From assembly GCA_024399015.1 (NCBI GenBank), contig JAKSIC010000003.1, positions 1-64,000 on the forward strand: a DNA stretch of 64,000 nucleotides. Direction: 5' to 3'. Within the stretch, counting starts at the first letter, position 1; every line of letters begins with the position of its first letter. This document shows positions 56,343 through 64,000 of the stretch, piece after piece. The DNA is from Fibrobacter sp. GTDB lineage: Bacteria > Fibrobacterota > Fibrobacteria > Fibrobacterales > Fibrobacteraceae. The notes under the pieces were generated by a model. The model made no database searches. It was not told where the DNA came from and was given only the letters and a program-made list of their open reading frames with translations. The position numbers and the translations under genes were made by a program.

Positions 56343-57757
56343 GCAACAACTTAGATAACGACTATAAATTTCTAAGGAAAAGCACATTTTTAAGCATTCT
56401 CGGGACCATTTTAAAAGTTTGCGGTCCGTTGCTTACCATTGTGATGGCTCGTGTCTTTGGCGCGGCAGAATTCGGTATTTTCGTATCCTCCCAGCAGTTG
56501 CTTCTGACCATTTCCCACTCTGCAACGTTGGGTCTTGATAAAGGCTTGCACTGGTACCTTCCCCAAAATCAGTTGAAGGGTCGCCCCGCCTATAAAGGCA
56601 TTATGGAATCCTTCTGGCTTTCGGCTGCAGTGGCATTTATCTGCACCGTCGTTATTTTCATAGGATCCTTTACGCCCCATATTTCCAAGGAACTACCTTG
56701 GTATGCGTTGTCCCTCGTATTCTATTCCACCACATTCGTCCTGAGTAATTCTTCAGAAGGAAACCGTCGTCCGCAAAACGCCATCTTCATCAACTCCTTC
56801 CTGGTGGCAGTTCTTTCTCCGGCGGCATCCATCATTTTGCATTACCTTGGCATTCCCCATGCGCTTCCGCTTGGCCTCCTGATTGGGCAAATGGGCGGTC
56901 TGGCTTGCCACTCCTACTTTGTCCGCAAGCAATTCAGCGATATGCCGATTTGGCCCAAGGATAGACTTACAAAGGATCTTGTCATCTATTCCCTCCCCCT
57001 TGGCTTCAACGAGTTCACCACATCATTCTTGATTCGTTCCAGCTTGTGGATGGTCCTTTTGTTCCTGGGTCCTGAAAAGGCCGGCGCCTACGCCATCATG
57101 GTGACGATTTCCAACGCACTGCAAACGATTCGCCAAGGTTACACTCCGATTCTAACTCCTGTTATTGCAGGCATGGACAAGGAGCGTCTTCACACCGACT
57201 TGAAGCCTGTTGTTTCCTACTGCATTTTCATGATCACCTTGATCCAGCTGATTATCGGCTTCTTCCTTGTGTTGTTCCCGGATGTCATTCTGAACATCGC
57301 CGGAAGCAAGTACAATGTTCAGCCGGAAGCACTGGGCATCCTTCTGTTTGTCCATTTGCTCACTGGTTTCTGGGGTATGGCCTTCGTTATCATGAACGGT
57401 ATGGGAAAAAGCCTGTACACCTTGAAAATGAACATTCTTTCTTTGGGTGTTTCCCTGGCCTGCGGTTACTTCCTGATCCCTAAATTCGGCCTTGTGGGAG
57501 CAGCTTTGACTACCCTCGCCTACAACCTGGTTCAGATGGTTTGGAATAACATCTATTTGGCCAAACTAAAATTATGGCCCTACGCAGCAAAGCTGTGGGG
57601 CCAACAATTGTGGATGCTGATTCTCCTGGGAACATACATCGTCATCAATATGAAGATTTTCATTCCCACCTTAACGGAGAAAATCATTATCTACGCGATT
57701 TCCTTAGCCGCTCTGGGCGTCTACTGGAAATTGAACAAGAAATACTTCTCTAGATAA
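56339..57757 (+). CDS. Polysaccharide flippase (Wzx/MOP superfamily)
   Basis: 472 residues with about 12-14 membrane helices. The N-terminal STFLSILGTILKVCGPLLTIVMARVFGAAEFGIF block (about 15-45; key residues G-P and G-E-F-G) is typical of oligosaccharide flippases that move lipid-linked glycan units across the inner membrane. Coupled to the Stealth gene by ATGA; together with the GT8 gene they form a small glycan assembly operon. No polymerase gene is seen. Its end overlaps the convergent GT gene by 8 bp. Confidence 0.9.
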   Translation: MSNNLDNDYKFLRKSTFLSILGTILKVCGPLLTIVMARVFGAAEFGIFVSSQQLLLTISHSATLGLDKGLHWYLPQNQLKGRPAYKGIMESFWLSAAVAFICTVVIFIGSFTPHISKELPWYALSLVFYSTTFVLSNSSEGNRRPQNAIFINSFLVAVLSPAASIILHYLGIPHALPLGLLIGQMGGLACHSYFVRKQFSDMPIWPKDRLTKDLVIYSLPLGFNEFTTSFLIRSSLWMVLLFLGPEKAGAYAIMVTISNALQTIRQGYTPILTPVIAGMDKERLHTDLKPVVSYCIFMITLIQLIIGFFLVLFPDVILNIAGSKYNVQPEALGILLFVHLLTGFWGMAFVIMNGMGKSLYTLKMNILSLGVSLACGYFLIPKFGLVGAALTTLAYNLVQMVWNNIYLAKLKLWPYAAKLWGQQLWMLILLGTYIVINMKIFIPTLTEKIIIYAISLAALGVYWKLNKKYFSR

Positions 57758-58760
57758 TCTTTCCGATAAGTTCCAAAAGTTTAATCAGGATAGGCATTTT
57801 CTTATAGCCGAATCCCAAAACTTTTGCGAAGGCATAGGAGCGAATGATGTCGGCGCCGAAAACGCCGGCATGTTTTGTTTGATACAGGAAAGCTTCCTTG
57901 GCGTGGGCGATAACGTCGTCGTAATATTCATTAATATGAATAGACTTGTCTGCATTCACCGTCACAGGAATTTCCTTCAAGTCGGTATAGAAATTCTTGC
58001 GTAAAATCTTGGGCAGGAACACATCCATACTTGCAGGGACCTTGCGACCGCAGGTATTGATAATGCGAGAACCGAAGAAATGGAGGACCTTTCCCTTGGG
58101 CAGGAATTCCTTGCCGTAGGCCAGCTGGCAGTTCCATTCACCAGGCATTTTCTTGGTGATGTAGCCGAATGTATAGTTGGTTTCTGCCAAAGAAGCCATA
58201 TCATAAGGGAAGTTCTTGGAAACACAATACAACCAGAGTTCGTGCCACTTTTCGAAGAATTTGCGGGCCTCCGGAGTATCAGGGGCATACATCACGCCAC
58301 CATTGAAAATTTCATCATTCAAGATGGGAGAAAAGCCCATCATCTTGGCGTTATTTAAAACCTTCTTGCGATTGATGGCCTTGGAAAGATTGGTATGGAA
58401 ATCCAGTACAGCGTAAATTCCACCCTTCCATTCTTCAGGGATGGAAAGATCGCCAACAATGGCAATGTCAGAATCCATGTAAAGGAAGTCACCATCCACC
58501 ACGTTACGCATCACCGTCTTAAGATAACGGGAGCGAAGCATGGGTGTGAGCTTTTCATCTAATTCCAAAACCTTCAGTTCATCAACAGCATCCTTCAAAG
58601 CAGCACGATTACCGGTTAAAGTAGCTGCAGTTTTGTCGTCAGTAAGGACTGTTACAAAGGCACCCGGATTATGCACTCGCAAAGAAGCGATTGCAACCAA
58701 AGTTTGTTCGCAAAAGAAATCCTTAGGAGAACTGGTCAGAACAAAAAGATATTTAGTCAT
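57750..58760 (-). CDS. GT8-like glycosyltransferase
   Basis: 336 residues. GT-A fold with N-terminal YLFVLTSSPKDFFCEQTLVAIASLR, DxD site YMDSDIAI (about 94-101), NDEIFNGGVMY (about 148-158, acceptor/metal region) and HFFGSR (about 222). It is more distant from LgtC than the first GT8 of the cluster. It faces the flippase gene and shares its 3' end. AGG stands about 10 nt before the ATG. Sugar and acceptor unknown. Confidence 0.75.
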   Translation of the reverse strand: MTKYLFVLTSSPKDFFCEQTLVAIASLRVHNPGAFVTVLTDDKTAATLTGNRAALKDAVDELKVLELDEKLTPMLRSRYLKTVMRNVVDGDFLYMDSDIAIVGDLSIPEEWKGGIYAVLDFHTNLSKAINRKKVLNNAKMMGFSPILNDEIFNGGVMYAPDTPEARKFFEKWHELWLYCVSKNFPYDMASLAETNYTFGYITKKMPGEWNCQLAYGKEFLPKGKVLHFFGSRIINTCGRKVPASMDVFLPKILRKNFYTDLKEIPVTVNADKSIHINEYYDDVIAHAKEAFLYQTKHAGVFGADIIRSYAFAKVLGFGYKKMPILIKLLELIGKII

Positions 58761-58898
58761 AGAATTTTACCTACCATCTAACAAATTTCAGGCAAGAACA
58801 TAACATTCTTTTACAGATGTTTACACTCACAAAAATAGACAAATAAATGATGATTCACATCACTTTCAACATTATATTTTTACTAGATTATAAGCAAT

Positions 58899-59393
58899 AT
58901 GGTACAATTGAGTCAAACATCGTGGCAAGAATATTCCCTTCTAAATGTGATGGAAACCTTGCAGTATGCCCCGATGAATATACAGATTGGAAAGAGCCCC
59001 ATTTTGCACTACACATTCCCTAAGGAATTGGTAGCAGGTTCCAGCGTGAACTACTACATCCAGTGCGGGTTCAAGTCCATCAAGTGGACTGGCATCATCA
59101 GTTCGGTGAACGAGAATAAGGTCACCGTACGCCTTGGTGAAGGCCCGTTCCGCGGCTTTACCGCAAGCCATCAATTTGTATCCGAAGATTCCATGACAGC
59201 AATCTACGACGAGTTCTCTTTCCAGGGCTTTACCACAATCCCCGAAGAAACATTCGCTGCCATCATTAACAAGACCGGTGTCGTGCACGCAATCAACGCC
59301 CGTAAGGACGCACGCAACGTAATCTTGGCTATGGAAAGCCAGAAGAAGACTCAAGCCTTCGAAGCTTTGGACCAGAGCGCTACCGCAGGTTAA
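58899..59393 (+). CDS. Unknown protein, possibly SRPBCC-fold
   Basis: 164 residues, soluble. The pattern of strands SSVNYYIQCGFKSIKWTGIISS, NKVTVRLGEGPFRGFTASHQF and MTAIYDEFSFQGF, ending in a long helix (PEETFAAIINKTG onwards), is what START/SRPBCC ligand-binding proteins look like, but no signature proves it. A 138-bp AT-rich region lies upstream. First gene in a probable operon with the UbiD-family decarboxylase (24-bp gap), so a role near that pathway is possible. Confidence 0.5.
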   Translation: MVQLSQTSWQEYSLLNVMETLQYAPMNIQIGKSPILHYTFPKELVAGSSVNYYIQCGFKSIKWTGIISSVNENKVTVRLGEGPFRGFTASHQFVSEDSMTAIYDEFSFQGFTTIPEETFAAIINKTGVVHAINARKDARNVILAMESQKKTQAFEALDQSATAG

Positions 59394-59417
59394 TTTACTC
59401 CAGGGGCGCTGGACTCT

Positions 59418-61286
59418 ATGTACAAAAACCTTGAACAGGCTCTGCTAGACTTGGAAAAAGCAGGCATGCTTAAGCGTGTCCAGCAAGAAGTTGATCCTCA
59501 CCTGGAAATGGCAGAAATTGCACGCCAGACCTTCGAAGCCGGAGGTCCCGCTTTGCTTTTCGAAAAAGTCAAGGGAAGCAAATTTCGCGCAGCATGTAAC
59601 ATCTTCGGTACGGAAGGAAGATTGCAGTTCCTTTTCCGCAAGAGTCTTTCTGCAACACAGACTGCCGTTCAGTTCAAATCCAATCCTGTGGAATTCTTCA
59701 AAAAAATTCAGCCTTTGCAGTGGCTTAAAGCCGCAAGTGCTGGCGTTTGTGCATTGCCCCGCAAAGGTGGAAGCATCAAGGATTTCGAGGAATGTTCCCT
59801 GCAGGATTTACCCCAGTTGGTCAGCTGGCCCAATGATGGCGGAGCCTTCATCACATTGCCACAGGTCGCCACAAGACCCGGTGAAAAAGCAAGTATCATG
59901 ACCACCAACGTGGGTATGTACCGCGTGCAGATTTCCGGCAACGAATACCTGCAAAACGAAGAATGCGGTTTGCATTACCAGATCAAGCGAGACATTGCAA
60001 GGCACCACCAGAAGGCTATAGAAGAAGGCAGACCTCTCAAGGTAAGCGTCTTTATCGGCGGACCTCCCGCACATACAGTCGCCGCAGTTATGCCCATGCC
60101 GGAGAATCTTTCGGAATTAGTTTTCGCAGGCATGTTAGGTGGAAAGCGCTTCCGTTACTTTGTTCACGATGGCTACCTTGTGTCCAGCGATGCAGACTTC
60201 TGCATCCTTGGAGAAATGCAACCGGATTTGAAACCAGAAGGTCCCTTCGGAGATCACATCGGTTACTACTCCGACAAACACAACTTTCCCTGCCTTAAGG
60301 TAAAGAAAGTTCTCTGCAAAAAGAACGCCATTTATCCGTTTACCGTCGTAGGGCGTCCACCTCAAGAAGACACTCTGTTCGGAAGTTTCATCCATCAGGT
60401 CACAAAACCGATGGTTCCTGCATCCGTTCCAGGCCTCCATGCGATTCACGCCGTAGACGCCGCAGGCGTTCATCCCCTTTGCTTGGCTCTTGCCAGCGAA
60501 CGCTTCTTGCCTTACGCCAAGCCTGAAGATCGCGAACCCCTTGAGCTCCTCAAGACCGCTAGCGCCCTTCTAGGTTTTAATCAGGCAAGCCTCAGCAAGT
60601 ATCTTTTGATTGCCGCCAAGGAAGACGAAAAAGAAAAAGGTGCATCCATCGATGTGAACGACGTACCCGCATTCTTTGGGCATATTTTGGAACGAATCAA
60701 CTTCAAGCGTGATTTGCATTTCCAGACGTCTACTTCCATTGATACTCTGGACTATACCGGTTCCAGCCTCAATCATGGTTCCAAGTTGATTATGGCCGCA
60801 GCGGGCATCAAGCGTCGCGACCTTCGTAACGACAAAAGCGATCTTGATAGTCTCGTCCTTCCCGAAGGCTTCCGCAAAGACACCATTCAAATTCCTATGC
60901 CAGGGGTTCTTGTAATCCAAGCACCTGCATTCTCGTGCGATGGTCCCAGTACAGCCGCAGAAATCGTAAAGCAATTTGAAAAAAATCTTGAAAAATGGTC
61001 CTTTAGAGATAATTATCCGTGGATCAGTTTTGTAGATTACAGCGCGGAACTCGACTGCTCTAAACTTGCAGATTTCCTTTGGTTAACCTTCACCCGTTCT
61101 GATCCCGCACAGGATCTTTACGGATACCATTCAGAAATCATCAACAAACATTGGGGTTGCGAGGCACCTATCTTCATTGATGCAAGAATCAAGCCGCACC
61201 ATCAAAAGGCGCTTGAAGTGTCTGCAGAAATCAAGAAAAAAGCACGAGGCATTTTGTTGAAAGAGAATGTTCTGAACGAGAAGTAA
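59418..61286 (+). CDS. UbiD-family (menaquinone-type) decarboxylase
   Basis: 622 residues. Prenylated-FMN-dependent decarboxylase: TTNVGMYRVQISG (near 160), GGPPAHTVAA, and LKPEGPFGDHIGYYS (about 275) with the catalytic Glu region, then FFGHILERINF. The length (about 620) matches the menaquinone-biosynthesis clade (MqnL-like) more than E. coli UbiD (497). The partner flavin prenyltransferase UbiX is not in the window. Menaquinone synthesis by the futalosine route is a reasonable inference. Next gene starts 2 bp later. Confidence 0.88.
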   Translation: MYKNLEQALLDLEKAGMLKRVQQEVDPHLEMAEIARQTFEAGGPALLFEKVKGSKFRAACNIFGTEGRLQFLFRKSLSATQTAVQFKSNPVEFFKKIQPLQWLKAASAGVCALPRKGGSIKDFEECSLQDLPQLVSWPNDGGAFITLPQVATRPGEKASIMTTNVGMYRVQISGNEYLQNEECGLHYQIKRDIARHHQKAIEEGRPLKVSVFIGGPPAHTVAAVMPMPENLSELVFAGMLGGKRFRYFVHDGYLVSSDADFCILGEMQPDLKPEGPFGDHIGYYSDKHNFPCLKVKKVLCKKNAIYPFTVVGRPPQEDTLFGSFIHQVTKPMVPASVPGLHAIHAVDAAGVHPLCLALASERFLPYAKPEDREPLELLKTASALLGFNQASLSKYLLIAAKEDEKEKGASIDVNDVPAFFGHILERINFKRDLHFQTSTSIDTLDYTGSSLNHGSKLIMAAAGIKRRDLRNDKSDLDSLVLPEGFRKDTIQIPMPGVLVIQAPAFSCDGPSTAAEIVKQFEKNLEKWSFRDNYPWISFVDYSAELDCSKLADFLWLTFTRSDPAQDLYGYHSEIINKHWGCEAPIFIDARIKPHHQKALEVSAEIKKKARGILLKENVLNEK

Positions 61287-61288
61287 CC

Positions 61289-62956
61289 ATGGCACGAATA
61301 GCATTAGTCATATGTCTCTTGCTTGTTTGCGTAGGAAATGGCTTTGCACGTGCCAGCCATTGTGGCACCTCCATGCTTATCCAGCATAGCAAGGAACTTC
61401 GCGCAAATCCCTCTCTTGGAACATCCGCAAAAGTTTCAGACGCAGGGACCGTTTGCCAAGCCGAAGATTATTATGACTCCGTTTACAGTAAGAAAACAGA
61501 ACATTTCCAAATTTTCTATACAACAAGCGGTCCTCACAAGACAACTCAAGAATTTATAGACACCCTTGCAACTGCAGCTGAATACGCCTGGAAATTCCAC
61601 ACAAAGTCCATGGGTATGCAAGAGCCTCTTGGCGTTAGCAAGACTCACCATTACCAAAAGTCTGTAGAATCAGGACTCTACCCCATCGAAGTTATTGATA
61701 TAGACAATCTCCGTGACTCTAGATACGTCATTGGAGGAGTCTGTCACGGATGTTTCGGCGTAGCCGTTCCCGAAAGGAGTAATACGGGAGCAAGCGAACT
61801 CTATATTGATAACGATTTCCGCTACACGCCAACCTTGGGCATAAAAAGAGATACAGTAAACTTCTCCGGAAAGAATTGTGCCTATACTAGAGCCACAGAA
61901 GAGCTAATAAACGACCGCCATGGATTCTCCTATGTCGAGAAATGGAACATGGCAATACGCGTCACAGCAATACATGAGCTATATCATTCTGTCCAACTTA
62001 GATATCTCAACCTTTATGAACAATCAACATTTTGGTTCGAAGCTTCAGCTTCTGGCATTGAAGAAATAGCCGCTTCAGATATTGACGACTACTACTCTTA
62101 TTTACCCAATATGTTCAGCATAATGGGCACCCCCTTAGATGGAATGACTGAAGACTACGGTGCAGGCATATTCTTTATGTACATGTATAACTACGTGGAC
62201 AAAGGTTTTGACAAATTTGTTTGGGAGAGTTTCAACAAAGAACCTGGGCAAAATTTCCAATATCATTTAAACAAACTTGGAAAGAAAAAGAAAATTTCCA
62301 TTGATTCCGTATTCCATGATTTTTCAAAAAAATTGGCATTTGCAGGAACAAGATCAAAATTCCTTGATTCAACAAAATGGGTTGTAAGCGATCAGTACTT
62401 TTGGCCAGACTTCAACTACATTGTTCACAAAGAAAACGAAATTTCTTTCGAGCCATGGGCAAATGAGCTTGCTTACGAATATCACATTGGTGGAATGCCC
62501 GAACTTGAAAATTATAAGGGAAAAGCCAGCATCGTCTTATTCAAAAATAAGAACGCTGAAGTTTTAGACATTGCCTCCTTGGATTATCTCCAAAAAACCT
62601 ACGCAGAAGAATCAATCAATCCCCATGTTGATTCCATCGGCTGGATTTTCAGCAGATTTACCAGCGAGGAATTCATTCCCTTGGTTGACGAAAACAGCAA
62701 GGACGATAAAGCCACAAAGCTCCACGCCTACCCCACTCCTTGGCGTTCCGGGAATCTCTGTTTCTCACCCCTTCCGGAAGATGGAAATTTTATTGAAATC
62801 AGAAATCGTCGTGGTGATTTAATAACCCGTAAAACGTACAACAACCGTACTTTTTGCATAGACGAAACCACCGTAAAAAGCCTGATGGCACCCGGCATCT
62901 ATAAGTTCCGCGCCGGATCTTCAGGAAAGCTAAAAGATTTCCTGATTATCTATTAA
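61289..62956 (+). CDS. Secreted putative metalloprotease (MXAN_6640-like)
   Basis: 555 residues. Signal peptide (1-20, ending GFARA). Zinc site HELYHSVQLRY (HExxH at about 231-235), with a downstream conserved EASASGIEEIA that supplies the third ligand region, as in MXAN_6640-type proteins of myxobacteria. Six Cys in the first 210 residues suggest disulfides. The last 80 residues (KLHAYPTPWRSGNLCF to FLIIY) look like a C-terminal secretion or sorting beta domain (FnIII/Por-like). No Shine-Dalgarno of its own beyond the upstream coding end. Substrate unknown. Confidence 0.7.
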   Translation: MARIALVICLLLVCVGNGFARASHCGTSMLIQHSKELRANPSLGTSAKVSDAGTVCQAEDYYDSVYSKKTEHFQIFYTTSGPHKTTQEFIDTLATAAEYAWKFHTKSMGMQEPLGVSKTHHYQKSVESGLYPIEVIDIDNLRDSRYVIGGVCHGCFGVAVPERSNTGASELYIDNDFRYTPTLGIKRDTVNFSGKNCAYTRATEELINDRHGFSYVEKWNMAIRVTAIHELYHSVQLRYLNLYEQSTFWFEASASGIEEIAASDIDDYYSYLPNMFSIMGTPLDGMTEDYGAGIFFMYMYNYVDKGFDKFVWESFNKEPGQNFQYHLNKLGKKKKISIDSVFHDFSKKLAFAGTRSKFLDSTKWVVSDQYFWPDFNYIVHKENEISFEPWANELAYEYHIGGMPELENYKGKASIVLFKNKNAEVLDIASLDYLQKTYAEESINPHVDSIGWIFSRFTSEEFIPLVDENSKDDKATKLHAYPTPWRSGNLCFSPLPEDGNFIEIRNRRGDLITRKTYNNRTFCIDETTVKSLMAPGIYKFRAGSSGKLKDFLIIY

Positions 62957-63015
62957 TCACTTCGTGATTTTTGATAAGCACCTCGGTCATAAAAATAAGC
63001 AAGCTTATTTTTGCG
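62955..63015. terminator. Two hairpins after the metalloprotease gene
   Basis: AATCAC-TTC-GTGATT (62955-62969) overlaps the stop codon and runs into TTTTTG. AAAAATAAG-CAAG-CTTATTTTT (62991-63012) is a perfect 9-bp stem with T on both sides. Together they can end transcription from both directions. Confidence 0.75.
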
Positions 63016-63049
63016 ACTCTCGGTTTAGTTATCATTTAATTTTCAAAAA

Positions 63050-64000
63050 TTAAAGCCAACTAAAAATATTGTTGGTCTGTTCCAACTTCGGCAGCACAGA
63101 AGATGCAACCGGTTTGTCGGAATTTCTAAGAACAGCCTTGCATGCTTCAGCAAAAAGCATGTGGCCGTTGTTATAATGATCATCCAAACGACGGCGTGCA
63201 TAGCCATCTGCAGAATGATTGTGAATCATAAAAGCCCAGTCAGAAGACTGGAACAACATCAATTCACGTTCCATCTGCTTTATGTAACGAGCAATAAGTT
63301 TTGCGGCCTTGGATGTTTTTGAATCCATTCTTTCAACAATCGTTTTAAGATGTTGAATCATGGCACGCAAACGATAGGACTGGGGATAATACTTATCAGT
63401 TTCGCCGTTAATCCAAACAGAGCCAAAACCACCTTCACCCCAACTGGAGAACGGCGGTTCGTGAGTTTCAGGATCTGCAGATTCTGTCATCACCTGATCC
63501 GCGCCGGCAAATTCAATAACAGAGGAAGAAGCCGCATATTCGAGCATGGATTCAAGGAATAGAGGGCCTTCAAACCACCAGTGTCCAAACAATTCCGCAT
63601 CATAGGGGCAAAGCAAGGCGGCCTTGTTGCCGTCCATATTTACCAGCAATTCGGAGATTGTGGTTTCGCGGTTTACCACAAACAAGCGGGCATGATCGCC
63701 AGCCAATCGCATAGCATTCCAGGGACGATAAATTTCCTTCTGTTCAGAACCAGTAATGCGATTGTACTTAAAGCCTGTATCAATTGGATTTTCGCCAGAG
63801 AAGAAGTAATCACCAAGATAATCGCGAGGACGTTCGGAAGCGATGTCCTTAAAGAATTCACGGTACTCTGGATGGCCCGGGTAACCTGTACGACGGCTCC
63901 AAACTTCCATAGAGCTTTTCTGTTCACGGCCCATAAAGAACAGACCGTTCTGTGTGCGCAGAGGCGTAAACACACCGTACTTAGGCGGAGGTGAAGCCAG
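63050..64000 (-). CDS. GH57-family 1,4-alpha-glucan branching enzyme, C-terminal part
   Basis: The frame is open to the window edge; upstream codons read LASPPPKYGVF, so the start lies beyond 64000 and the GTG at 63973 is internal. About 316 residues are visible. CPYDAELFGHWWFEGP holds the catalytic Asp of GH57 branching enzymes, and the helical C-terminal DUF1957-type domain includes LFQSSDWAFMIHN. It makes alpha-1,6 branches in glycogen, a storage polymer known from Fibrobacter. The nucleophile Glu region is outside the window. Confidence 0.88.
   Translation of the reverse strand: MASPPPKYGVFTPLRTQNGLFFMGREQKSSMEVWSRRTGYPGHPEYREFFKDIASERPRDYLGDYFFSGENPIDTGFKYNRITGSEQKEIYRPWNAMRLAGDHARLFVVNRETTISELLVNMDGNKAALLCPYDAELFGHWWFEGPLFLESMLEYAASSSVIEFAGADQVMTESADPETHEPPFSSWGEGGFGSVWINGETDKYYPQSYRLRAMIQHLKTIVERMDSKTSKAAKLIARYIKQMERELMLFQSSDWAFMIHNHSADGYARRRLDDHYNNGHMLFAEACKAVLRNSDKPVASSVLPKLEQTNNIFSWL

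Overview
The window looks like chromosomal DNA of a Fibrobacter species (Fibrobacterota). The evidence is circumstantial but consistent: a TIGR02147-type regulator overlapping a carboxypeptidase-regulatory lipoprotein gene, lipoproteins with long poly-Ser/Glu linkers and PCMD domains, a secreted CotH-kinase protein with Gly-rich loops, an outer-membrane (LPS/lipoprotein) gene set, and moderate GC with AT-rich intergenic DNA. No phage, insertion sequence, integrase or CRISPR array was seen. One RNA gene is present, tRNA-Gln(CTG).

Layout. 1-3.3 kb: a type I restriction-modification segment (hsdM-hsdS) at the left edge, with no hsdR in view. 3.4-6.8 kb: a DUF6261-like gene, seven exact-period 42-bp repeats, then tldD and hisF. 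6.9-13.2 kb: trxA and a four-gene surface operon of two barrel-like proteins and two PCMD lipoproteins. 13.3-19.3 kb: a PEGA protein, an RNA m5C methyltransferase, tRNA-Gln, a lipoprotein/TIGR02147 regulator pair whose upstream DNA carries five GAACAC boxes, and a membrane-anchored alpha/beta-hydrolase-like protein. 19.4-28.6 kb: two unknown genes, lpxH divergent from a lipoprotein-rsmI-lnt operon, a BioH-like protein, a TPM-domain operon and a DUF3300 protein. 28.7-33.5 kb: CotH protein, glnS, cysK. 33.5-43.3 kb: one long co-directional run holding a RepA-like ATPase with a primase-like middle, a TrmA-like protein, a LysM protein, a 38-residue membrane peptide, a histidine kinase/response regulator pair and a PQQ-propeller protein. 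43.4-48.2 kb: peptide-binding lipoprotein, pssA, and an operon of ruvC with two peptidoglycan-peptide hydrolases. 48.2-51.7 kb: a DnaG-DnaB-like fusion, a GT4 glycosyltransferase and a Dabb protein. 51.7-58.8 kb: an MMPL/RND exporter and a surface-glycan cluster (GT8, Stealth, flippase, second GT8). 58.9-64 kb: a UbiD decarboxylase operon with a secreted metalloprotease, and the C-terminal part of a GH57 branching enzyme.

Three themes stand out. First, several intact, full-length proteins keep a recognisable enzyme fold but lack catalytic residues: the DnaG-DnaB fusion, the TrmA-like protein and two alpha/beta hydrolases whose nucleophile serine is glycine; the primase-like part of the RepA-like ATPase may be a further case. 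Second, six first-in-operon genes without a Shine-Dalgarno sequence carry TANNTT exactly 6 nt before ATG, which predicts leaderless mRNAs. Third, ordered DNA repeats sit in promoter regions: the 42-bp array (four helical turns) and the GAACAC boxes. All functional statements come from reading motifs by eye; no database search was run.
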